NCBI GenBank assembly: GCA_013397455.1
Contig: VYZB01000122.1
Coordinates: 2,118,783-2,182,782 of the forward strand
Direction: 5' to 3'
DNA length: 64,000 bases
DNA from: Crotophaga sulcirostris
Lineage: Eukaryota > Chordata > Aves > Cuculiformes > Crotophagidae
The first letter of the stretch is position 1; each line of letters starts with the position of its first letter. Shown one piece after another: positions 54,425 to 64,000 of the stretch. The notes beneath the pieces were generated by a model, which ran no database searches, was not told where the DNA came from, and saw only the letters and a list, made by a program, of their open reading frames with translations. The position numbers and the translations under genes are program-made.

Positions 54425-54740
54425 CAATCATAGAATCGTTTGGGTCAGAAGGGAATTTAAAGATCATCCAGTTCCAATCACCCTGCCATGGGTTCCTCAA
54501 AGCCCCATTCAACCTGGCCTTGAATGCGGCATCCATGACTTCTCTGGGCAACCTGTTCCAGTGCCTCACCACTGTCACAGTAAAAAATATCTTCCTAATA
54601 TCTAATCTAAACCTTCCCTCTGTCAGCTTAAAACCATGTCCTATCACTGCACTCCCTGCTAAAAAGCCCCTACCTAGCTTTCTTGTAGGCCCCCTTAAAG
54701 TACTTGTGGAAGGCTGCTGTAAAGTCTCCCCACACGAAGC
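54425..54740 (-). mobile_element. Short antisense CR1 LINE 3' end
   Basis: On the minus strand the fragment runs from the CR1 ORF2 C-terminus to the 3' end. The frame shows [24 protein letters not shown] and [11 protein letters not shown]. On the + strand the tail appears as CATAGAAT (54429-54436), the complement of ATTCTATG. The copy is 5'-truncated with a diverged inner end near 54740, which is approximate. Confidence 0.92.
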
Positions 54741-56327
54741 ATGTCTCAAATGCAGTAGGTTAGTGCAGAAATCTTGAGGTTCAAAATACCTAGTTGTATT
54801 TGCCTTTTAATACATTTGTTTTTCTGTTTGTTTGGTTGGTTTTTTTTGTTTTTGTCTTTTTTTGTGACTTTTATTTTTTTCTTAATGAATTTATTCAGAC
54901 AATGCAAGAAAAAATATTTCAGAAGAAACTTGTTTGTTTAAAGGAAAAATGAAGTAATCCTTCTTTTCCCAAGCCTCTTGTTCTTGAAATTATGAACAGG
55001 TAGGAGCCTAGCTTGAGACCATTCTTTAGATGTGGTGATTTATTTTTTAAAATTTAAGTTAGGCTAGTTCAGCTATACTTTAAAATTATGCAGTTACTTA
55101 TCAGAAATTGGTCTTAAAGACATTAAATATTTTTTTTTAATGTATAATATATATTTAGACATATCTTAAATTATTTTTTACACAGAGCATCCTAATAATG
55201 GTGTCTTTCTCCTGTATGTTTTCCTGCAAGTTAATTAAACCTGCTTTGAGGGTTATAACTTGCTTTGAGGTGGCTTATTGCCTCAGTCACTCCTTAACTC
55301 TCTGATGAAGGACTGTAACGGTATGCCTTTTCACTTAATTAGATGTGTGTTTAGGAACGTTAATTTGAACCATTACCACTCGTTACCATAATAACAGAAA
55401 GGCAAATTAAAGGATTCATTAACAGAGGTTTAAGAATCCCTAATAAAGAAATAAATAACTGTACAGGTTTGCTTCTTGCTGTTGTCTGCTCCCAGCAGGA
55501 GAATCTGAGAGCTTCTTGTTAATGAGTTGCTCTAAGCAGTACATATCGGAAGAATATACAGGCACGAGGAATTAGTGCTGTATTCTTTGAACATCTATCT
55601 GGGTTTTATTACTCATTTAACGCTTGGTTCAGGCTAATCAATGTCTGTCCTTCCACTGATTGATCTGATGTAATCTAAGGTATTGTTTAATGATAAATCT
55701 AAGAGAAATTATCATCCTACTGCTGTGGAATGAGGAAGGTCCTTCTCGCCCTACTGCTTCTCTTTCTTACCTTGCTAAGTGATTCCTAGATATTTTTAAA
55801 AACTAATGCTTTATATCTTTCCTGCTCATGCCTTCTTCCACTACACAGTTTCTCCTGCTTTGAACCGGCTCTGGTAACAGTCTGGTTGCAGAGTAGCAGT
55901 AGTCAATTCATTACCACCACAAAAATTACTCGTTTTCTTCTGCTAATATAATTAATGTCTTACCATTTTAATTAGTGGAGCTAACATTATGCATCATCAG
56001 AAGAGCCCTGGAGTTGGCTTAGGTTAAGATGAAAAGAGAAATGGCAGGGTAAATGGAACTTCTTTGCCAAAGAATAGTGCTATTTCAGTGTAAACCATCT
56101 TAAGAAATTGTATCAGATGAGGGGTATTCTGAAGGTGCCTGTCTTTAATTGAAGTCATGACACATGTGATCTGTGTTAGCAGTAGTATGTGTGCTGCTGC
56201 AGAATATGTCAATTTATGCCTTCTCTTGGCTCTTGGCTAGAATGTGTTCTAACGTCAGTTAGCTGCTCTTTTCTTCTGCAACACATGTTAGTCCAAACAT
56301 ATGTTTTTTGTCACCTTGCTGAACTTA

Positions 56328-56945
56328 TGTGGTGGCTTGACCTTAGCCAGATGCCCACCGAAACCACTCTGTTACTCTCCTCCTCAGCTAAAAGGGGAGA
56401 AAAAATATGACAACAAACTTCTGAGTCGAGATAAGGACAGGGAGAGATCACTCACCAGTTACCATCACGGGCAAAACGGACATGACTTAGGGAAATTAAT
56501 TATATTACCAATCAAACCAGAGTAGAATAATAAGAAAGAAAAAGAAATCTTAAAAGCATCTTCTCCCCACCCCTTTCTTTTTCCCAGATGTAACTTCATT
56601 CCCAATTTTCTTTACCTCCTCCCTAACCATGACATTAGTGTAGGGGGAACAGGGGTTCAGACAGCATTTCTTCACAAACTACTCCAGCGTGGGTCCCTTT
56701 CAGGGGGTACAGTCCTTCAGGAACAGACTGCTCCAGCATGGGTCCCCCACAGGGTCACACGTCCTGCCAGCAAACCTGCTCCAGCGTGGGCTCTTCTCTT
56801 CATGATTCACAGATCCTTCCAGGAGCCTGGTCCATGGGAGACCTCCCATGTGGTCACAGCCTTCAGGCACATGCGCCTGCTCCGGTGTGGGGTCCTCCAT
56901 GGGCTGCAGGTGGATATCTGCTCCACCATTAACCACATAGGAGTT
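56328..56945 (-). mobile_element. LTR-like avian repeat with ~49-bp internal period
   Basis: This block resembles a dispersed avian LTR retroelement sequence (ERVL-type) that I recall, in minus orientation. Read that way, its 3' end would be the 'ggtcaagccaccaca' complement near 56328. It contains the remnant 'gtcgagataaggacag' segment at 56425-56440 and then a series of units carrying TGCTCCAGC(A/G)TGGG, starting at about 56682, 56731, 56779, a degenerate one near 56828, and 56880. The family assignment is from memory and could be wrong at the level of family name. There is no retroviral gene here: the short minus-strand open frame across the repeated units is not a recognisable viral protein. 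Confidence 0.6.
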
Positions 56946-57918
56946 GCCTCTGGAGTAAAGGATAATATTCAGAAAAGCCTTGATCTGCAGGCATCAGAGG
57001 TGCACAGGTGACAAATATGCTGAGGAACTTGGTTGCTGCGTGTGAGAAGCAGGGGCCAACAGGAGAAGACGGTAGTGCATGTTTGAAATGATAAGGCATG
57101 AAGGGACTTCAGGAGGAGAGCTCCAGGGTTGCAGTGCCTTTCTGCTTTTCCTGGAGATGCCCATGGCAAGAAATACATAGAGCTGGTGCCTGGCTGTTGT
57201 TGGACATCTGTGCAGGAGGGCTACGTTCTAGGATCTCTAGTTGCTGCTGAGGCTGTATGTGGAGCTACAGGGAAGTGAATGTAGTAAAATTTGCTAATCC
57301 TGAGGAGCAACCATTAGAGAAGGAAATCAGATTTTACAGACTCTTTGAGTGGATAATTTAATTTATAATGGAATTCTTTTCTAGTTGACTACAATAGTGT
57401 TTTCCTTATTCAGTTTACCAAGCTCAGTGTCTCACTAGTCAGCCTATGATCACCTGAGTCTTCCTTTTTCCTTTTTTAAATGCTAAGAGAACATGGTTAG
57501 TCTTTCATTAATCTAAAATGCCTGTAATTTTAGGCGTTATTTACAAAGAACAATAAGAAGACCAAAAGTCACTTTATCATAATTTTTAGGTTGAGTCAGC
57601 ATGGTCTGAAAATATTTATCTCTGTGTATATCCTCTTTTAACATCTTCAGCATTTATCAGTAAGGTGCTTACTTCATTGTTCTCATTTACTGAGACTTCT
57701 ATTTCCTGCAAAATGCAGACAAAAAGTTACTTATTTACCATTCTGCTTTTCATTATTGTAATCTGACCATTTTCATATAATGGTTCAACTAGGATACTTT
57801 GATTAAGTTTGTTTTATTTCCAATGTATTATCCTTAACCTTTTCAGGTATTTTTCCTATTGTATCTTAATATAACTAAATGAATTTTATACCTCATAATT
57901 TTTTACTTACATTGATTA

Positions 57919-58388
57919 GAATCATACAATTACCCGAGTTGGAAGGGACCCAAAAGGATCATTCAGTCCAACTCCTATCCCTACATAGGACACTCCCAGT
58001 ATTCACACTGTGTGTCTGAGGGCGTTGTCCAAATGCTTCTTGAATACTGGCAGACTTGGTGCCATGACTGCTTCCCTGGGGAGCTGTTCCAGTGCTCCAC
58101 CACCTGCTGGGTGAAGAACCTCTTCCTAATATCCAATCTAAACTTCCCCTGGCACATCTTCCTGCCATTGCCTCTAGTTCTATCAACGGTCACCAGAGAG
58201 AAGAGATCAGCACCTGTTTCTCCTCCTTCCCTTGTGAGAAGGCGGTAAACAACTATGAGATCCCTCCTCAGTCTCCTCTTCTCCAGGCTGAACAGACCAA
58301 GTGACTGAAGCCACTCCTCATACGACTTCACCTCTAGACCCTTCACCAGCTTTGTGGCCCTCCTCTGGACACTCTCCAGATTATCAAC
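57919..58388 (-). mobile_element. Antisense CR1 LINE 3' end
   Basis: On the minus strand the segment reads [30 protein letters not shown] and [19 protein letters not shown], which is the CR1 ORF2 C-terminus. The + strand text 'atcatacaattacccgagtt' and 'ggaagggacccaaaaggatc' is the CR1 3'UTR read backwards. The tail octamer is degraded (ATCATACAAT). Frameshifts are present. Confidence 0.92.
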
Positions 58389-61300
58389 TTTCTGCCTATT
58401 CGTATTTTATTTTTTTTCTATTTCCGATTTCTGATTTTACTACACTGCAGAACAAGAATTAGCTTTTACTGAGAACTTCCCCATCTTGGTAGTGGAGTCA
58501 TGACATTTTCCTTATTAGTTGATTCTTATAGAGCTTATGCTTTTCATTTTCAGTCTTAATATTTATTCCTTCCAGTAAATTGAATAAAATTTTCTTATTT
58601 CCTGTGAATTATTTTCTCCAAAGATATTTACAGAAATGAATCTTTTATGGTTTATTTCCAGGAGATTTGGCAACATTTCTGGTTATGCCTTGAGATTCTG
58701 AGCTTGCTGCAATCCTTATTTATTGATTTGGGTTTTCAGTTTCAGAGGCATATGGGGGCTTAGGGTGGAGTGTTTTCTTTTGCTATCTTATGAGTTTTTC
58801 AAAAGCTTAATCTACAGTATGTTTTCCTAAGCTGTATATGCCACCTTAAGGCTCTTCTAACTCATGTCTGTTTTTAATGCAACAGTATTTACTGTTGTTG
58901 CATTTGTGCTTTGTAACTTGCCATTTCACAAAGAAAAAGGTAAAGTGCTGGATTTAACAACCAGTACTAGCGTGCTATGCTTCTGAATCTTTATGGGTTT
59001 TCAGTTGATTTTTGACATGGGCTTGTTCAGGAACATACAGAAGATTAGTTTTATACTTTTATCTGTAGTCATATTGAATGTATTCACTGCAATAGGTTGA
59101 AATATATTGTTGTCAAGGAGGTTACTGGAGCATGTTTTTTGTGACGCTTCATTCAGTTCCCACTGATACCAATAAAAGCATTTGCCATTGGGTTTGACCA
59201 GACTCTTGATTGATATGTTTAGGTTATCGTAGTTCAGCTAGAAAAGTTGTTTGTTGCAGTGAATGTAAAGAAAAATACCTATTATCTGCTGAGTATTTTC
59301 AGGTATACAGGATGATGCTTTAACTCAGGTTTAGTTGTGATTTCTTCTCATTACAGTGTCCTCCTGTTTGGAGATTTATGTAACATTTGTTTTCCTCATT
59401 CATTAAGCACCAAATGAAAACAAATATACCAATTACCACCAGTGTCAAATCAATTTAATTCCACCCTATAAAGTGGTATTTGTCTTGCTTTTATTAACAT
59501 CGCATTTGGAAAAGAGACAGGCCTGTGTGCCAAGAGGTCTGTATCCATACTTCAGAAATGTACTTGGTCATTTTTATTTCACATCCTTTGTTTCGTTCAA
59601 AGTGTTAACGCACTAGAATAAAGCTAAATAGAGGTTGAAAAATGGCAATCTAGGGCATAATCTCAATAGCATATAGAAAAAAATATTGTCACCTACCTTG
59701 TCAGCAGCATAATGGCTCTGCACGTCATGAAGATTGTCATGGATTTTTTTGTTTGGACCACCAGATTTATTAATGTCTTATTTCCGGTGTCGTTTTTCAC
59801 TGTCTTGCTGACATTTTTTTGATATTTTTTCTCATGTAATTTTTGAATTTCTCACATTACAGGTGCATGTCTTAGAGGATTAAACAAATAAAATAGGTAC
59901 TTGTAGAGCTAAACGTAGTCCTGCAAGTTTTACTGAAGTGGGCACATTCAGGTAGGAATAGCTCTGATTGCTGTCCAATTGGCTAGTTTGCCACTTATCC
60001 TAGCATTATTTATGTAGTCATAGTCACCATTTTCCCAGTTTACCTCTGTGTTGCTAAATTGTAATGCTTTTACTGTGTCTTGCACATTGCTTTTCTTATT
60101 CCATATTCTTTCTACTGACTTTATGAAGCTGAAAATAATATCTTAATTGGTTATTGGCAACCACAGGAAGTTGAAGAATGTACAGTAATTAGCTCTGGCT
60201 TTTGGCTCATTCACATGAATATAGACATTTTAGTCTCCCTAACACTTATGGGGTCAATATTTCTAATTCCACATTGGATATATTAATGGGTAGAAGTGTT
60301 GTGCTCTACTGCATAGAATACAAATCTAATTTTCTAGGAAAAAAAAACAACCCACAGAACTTTCAGCCTCTGTTTTTCTTCAGAATGACACTACATTTAT
60401 GTAGTTATTAATTTACAATTTTTACAGTTTATGACAATAGCTTTCTTTTTAATGGGCTGAAATGATGTCAGGCTAAAAGAACATAAAAAGACTTTAATAA
60501 TTTGATAATATGTCTTATAATGCCATATCAGTTATAAATCTTCAGGAGATATCTCAAACTGAAGTACTTATAGAGATCAGCACGACACTGTGCTAAGTAC
60601 TGACCCAAAAACTGAAAGTATGAGATCAGTCTGCTCATATATTCTGCAACATTTATTTGTAGACTGAGATGGGGCATTTATGAGCCACTCTTGTGAATCT
60701 GATACCACTGAGGTAAGAAAACAGTTCATACCTGATAGGTTACTGTTCAGTTTCTCTGGTAGAGAGCAGTTTTTCTGCTTCTGTAAGTGGAAAAAAAAAT
60801 AATGCAAGTGCAGTGAAGTTGTAGGTTTCTTTATCTGGAGTGAAAGAAGCACAATCGGTGATGGTTGATGGAAGCTTATATGCAATGAGATGAGGAGCAG
60901 AACAAGTATTTATGTTCACTACTGAATATTTCTTAGCAAGATGTTTCGCAGATATGAAGATATTTTTTGTCCTTTCAGAAAGGGCTAGATGGATTAGAGA
61001 GCCCAAATGCATGGTTTCCTGGTGTTTCAGTGAAAGTCTTTCAAGTCAACTTCTATTAGCTTATGGATGAAGCTTTGTGTGAACATTGCCCTGCAATTTA
61101 CTGTTTTCTTTGTTTGCCTAGTTCAGGTCTCTTCATGACTCAAACCCAAGTATTTTAATTTTTTCTTTGTGGAGATTTATTCTGTCTTTATTTTACTTTC
61201 TCATTTATTTTTCCTCTTAATATCTTATCTCTTGCGTTTTGAGTAACTCCTTTTAGCAATATCCCTAGGAAAGACTAGTGACCCAATTCTTATACATCTG

Positions 61301-63063
61301 CAACTTAAGTAGACCATATAGGTACCGGTGTCAATAAATAAATACACATAGCTGTGCCCTGGAGTCCATAAATAAAGCTAGTCTTGATAGTGGTTGTGTT
61401 TCTGAGATAAATGCTTTGGAAAAGAATATTTTTCATTTGTTAGAAAGTTTCTTTTTGTTCCCCTGACCCACCTCCAGCTAATTTAAAAACATTAATAAAG
61501 TTGTAAACTACAGGTTTAATGGCCATCTGTGCCCATTAGCAATACCTCATGCCTCTTTGGAAAGAATTAGAACTATTATGTCAAAAAATGTGGCCTAATT
61601 TTAATTGAGATTATGCTTTTACCAGTCGCGTGGATGTAATAATGCAGATAACTTGTGAATATTGCAAATATTGAAATTTAAAGCTGACAAGTAATCCTCT
61701 CTTTGTAATCTATTTTATTTGTTTTAAGTGAATTTGCTAAAATCTTGCAAATTAATGTTAGAGATTTGTTATGAGTAAATTAAAATTGAAGTAATTTATA
61801 TTAATCTTTCAAGAATTTGTTCATTTTATTTTTATAAACATAATCACCCTGCAGTCACATTGGAAAATCAGAATTCCTTAGTCAAAGAAATCAGAATTGC
61901 TAAAAATTAGGCAGAAGAGGACTCAAGAATATTATATATGTGAAAATGTAGTAAAAAATAGACATAATGAAGAAAAAAGGGTGCCATAAGAAACTAAGAA
62001 AGCAAAACCAAATTGGGCAGGGGGCAAATGTATGCAGTGCATGGAAAAGCCCTGTTGCAGACATAGCAGGAAAGAGAATTTGCACTAGAGATGAATGTGT
62101 TGAAATCAGTTCAAAGATGGTGTGGTGTTTGCTCATTTTTATGAGGATCATGGACTGATAACATAAGCACTAGTAACAGAGCTAATTTATCAGCATATGT
62201 GTCACAAGACAGCTGCTGTAACTAGAGGACGCAGTAAGTTGGAAAGAGTTGTGACAGCACACGTGTATTGCCCCAGTATGTGCTGAAGACAGTGTTTTTG
62301 GTCAGTGGGGCATGCTCACCTCTCTAAGTATCCTAATTCATCAAATCCCCCAGGTTTCAAGCAGTGCCTTTGTGTCACATCTTATTCATGGTTCATCTGG
62401 ACTCCTGTAGGTACAGTGGTACTGCTGTACAGAAAAAGTGGAGTGAGAAAACCTTTTGCAATAAAAGCATGGGCTTTTGAAAAATATGCTTGGTTCATTT
62501 GTAGCTCCTGCTGTACATGGGAAAAAACCCTTGGGTGTCAAATAAATTAGACCAGGTAAGACAGGACTTCAGTCGTAATTGTGAAGATTCTGTGGCTTCT
62601 ATAGACACCCCATTATAATGGGATCCTTTACTTCAAACTTTACCTATGTGTGGCTGAGCTAATAGTATAAGGTTTCAATCATTGTGGAGGAAACAGGACA
62701 GCTTTAATATGCCTGTCCTCTTATATTCATTAGGTGTCTAACACTGGTCACATGAATCTGCTGAAACACTATGTATTTCTTCTCATTGATTCTAAAGGAA
62801 GACTGCAGCAATGACTCAGATGTACATGTATACAGTATAAAGATGTACTTTATTCATATGCAGTCAGTCCTTCCAGCTGAAAGTCTGTTTTAGAAATTGC
62901 CTGAGACTTTAGCCCAAATTGCTGTATGTTAAGACAGTCCCTGAAAAAATTTAGAGTCCTGAATACCATTCACTTGACTTTTTTTCTGTATTTTATATTC
63001 GTTAATTTTTTTATTTAAACAGTAGTACCAATTAATTTTTTCTACTATTTTTTTTAACCCCAG
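58389..63063. other. Intronic stretch without recognised genes
   Basis: AT-rich intron. No exon or named repeat is seen apart from the candidate conserved block at about 61480-61860. The segment ends in the 3' splice tract of the next coding exon. Confidence 0.5.
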
Positions 63064-63109
63064 AAACTACCTCTTCAGGTTGCAGCTTGAGGATCTCTCT
63101 CTAATACAG
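63064..63109 (+). CDS. SEMA5A: Semaphorin 5A, third coding exon (Sema domain)
   Basis: This 46-base exon encodes the end of an Arg codon, then NYLFRLQLEDLSLIQ. The acceptor is a strong 'ttttttttaacccc' tract and AG, and the donor is CAG before GTAAGT, close to the ideal consensus. Its peptide joins in frame after exon B. From the MKG start the three exons total 270 coding bases, exactly 90 codons, matching my recollection of human SEMA5A for the same segment. At 46 bases it is not a multiple of three, so skipping it alone would shift the frame. Confidence 0.94.
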
Positions 63110-64000
63110 GTAAGTTTTATGTTTTTTTTCTTAGTTCCTCTGCATGATGTATGTAAGCAGACGTTTTAAGACAGATAATCAAGATATTCAAAAGCTTCAT
63201 AACTACAGCTAAGTATGCATCTGGTTTTGTCCTCTTTGTGGCCCCATATTATATAAGTCGTATTATCTATTTTAATTCCAGATTAGCCTTTACCCCAAGA
63301 TGTGTAGACCTGATGCTACCTTACTCTCTGCTGTGATTTTGTTAGAGTGGATCTATACAAAGTGGAGGCTGGAAAGTAGGATCATGTTATTTTAGAAAAC
63401 TATTCCAACTTATTATTATGTAACTTCTGTATTCAGAATTTATTNNNNNNNNNNNNNNNNNNNNNNNNNNNNNNTAACTAAAAAAATTCATTCATATTTG
63501 CTAAAGTTAAAGTAGACAAATTAAACAGCACATTTTCAAGGGAGAAGTATAGTGTGAACACAGGTACCAGAATCTCAGTTTTGTGTATAAGGTAACTATC
63601 TACTGTTTGAAACTTATTGGAGCTTGGAAGGTGAAACAAAGCCTTTTAGGGGCAGTTAGCCTTCATAGAAATGTGAGTGAGAATCCCTCATCAATTTATT
63701 TTATCCTGAATATCATCTGACTTCCATCTACCAGAAATGTCATCTTCCCTCAGTCTTCAAAGTGGACGTGTTCCTTGCTTGAGTTTTGTTGGTTTTCTCT
63801 TTCATTATTTTTAACCTTAGCATCATGTCTAACCTTCATCATCCTTGTGTTCTTGGCTCTAAGAGTGGTTTTAGTAAATTTAATTAAGCTGCCTAACTTG
63901 CTAAGATGTGGAAATAAAAAATTACAATGAAATATAAATGTATATGTTTTCATAATTTTTTAATTTATGCAATTTAAAATTAACTGGCTTTATATTCAGT
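63110..64000 (+). other. SEMA5A: Start of the next SEMA5A intron, with an assembly gap
   Basis: The donor GTAAGT opens an intron that continues beyond the window. No further exon is recognised in the remaining 0.9 kb. Confidence 0.7.
63445..63474. other. Run of N (assembly gap)
   Basis: Thirty consecutive N. It lies 336 bases after the exon C donor, so it does not interrupt the exons. Confidence 0.99.

Larger units (their letters stand above)
49909..63063 (+). other. SEMA5A: SEMA5A intron between coding exons B and C (13.2 kb)
   Basis: The intron begins GTGAGA and ends with the tract 'ctactattttttttaacccc' and AG. It contains two minus-strand CR1 3' ends, an LTR-like repeat and two candidate conserved blocks. 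No other exon is recognised. Confidence 0.88.

Noticed and set aside
54403..54777. 124-codon open frame on the + strand
   Set aside because: It reads the antisense of the minus-strand CR1 fragment, so it is not a gene.
56700..56936. Minus-strand open frame within the LTR-like block as a viral protein
   Set aside because: The frame is a by-product of the 49-base periodic units and has no recognisable retroviral domain.
57959..58346. 75-codon and 121-codon open frames on the - strand
   Set aside because: The 121-codon frame is the degraded CR1 ORF2 C-terminus, not a host gene; the shorter frame overlaps it in another frame of the same CR1 copy.
1..64000. A novel multi-gene system such as a defence island, toxin-antitoxin pair or CRISPR array
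   Set aside because: The window is vertebrate intron and flank with one split gene. I find no clustered genes, no direct-repeat/spacer array and no prokaryotic signals.

Overview
The window is non-coding-rich vertebrate DNA, almost certainly from a bird. The main evidence is a set of CR1 LINE fragments, one of which ends in the avian CR1 tail made of ATTCTATG units. Other support is an avian-type LTR-like repeat, overall AT-richness and long introns with consensus splice sites. There are no operons, phage-like gene clusters or CRISPR arrays, and nearly all open frames of 60-160 codons are chance or antisense readings of repeats. A 30-base run of N near the end marks an assembly gap.

One gene is supported: the 5' coding part of SEMA5A, the transmembrane, thrombospondin-repeat-bearing semaphorin 5A, on the + strand. 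Three exons are visible. Exon A (29933-30131) has a short 5'UTR, the start codon, the signal peptide and the first Sema residues. Exon B (49809-49908) and exon C (63064-63109) continue the Sema domain. The splice phases agree (phase 1, then 2, then 0) and together they encode exactly 90 residues from the conserved Met-Lys-Gly start, the length I recall for the same segment of human SEMA5A. The introns between them are 19.7 kb and 13.2 kb. The first 29.9 kb is probably a 5'UTR intron or upstream flank.

The rest is intronic or flanking sequence with repeats. A diverged, old CR1 ORF2 copy lies at about 10.9-13.3 kb with a separate CR1 3' fragment nested inside it. Better-preserved CR1 3' ends lie at 14.2-15.1 kb (+), 43.0-43.8 kb (+), 54.4-54.7 kb (-) and 57.9-58.4 kb (-). 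An old antisense CR1 RT fragment begins only about 270 bases after the exon A donor (30.4-31.6 kb). An LTR-like repeat with a roughly 49-base internal period lies at 56.3-56.9 kb. Weaker traces of ancient amniote repeats are at 4.1, 10.5 and 24.1 kb. Several stretches look like candidate conserved non-coding elements, but that is only an impression from composition and motifs.

I found no previously undescribed system. The most useful points are the SEMA5A start region (a short upstream ORF and two adjacent in-frame ATGs), the nested CR1 history, and a short forkhead-like inverted-repeat cluster near 23.95 kb.
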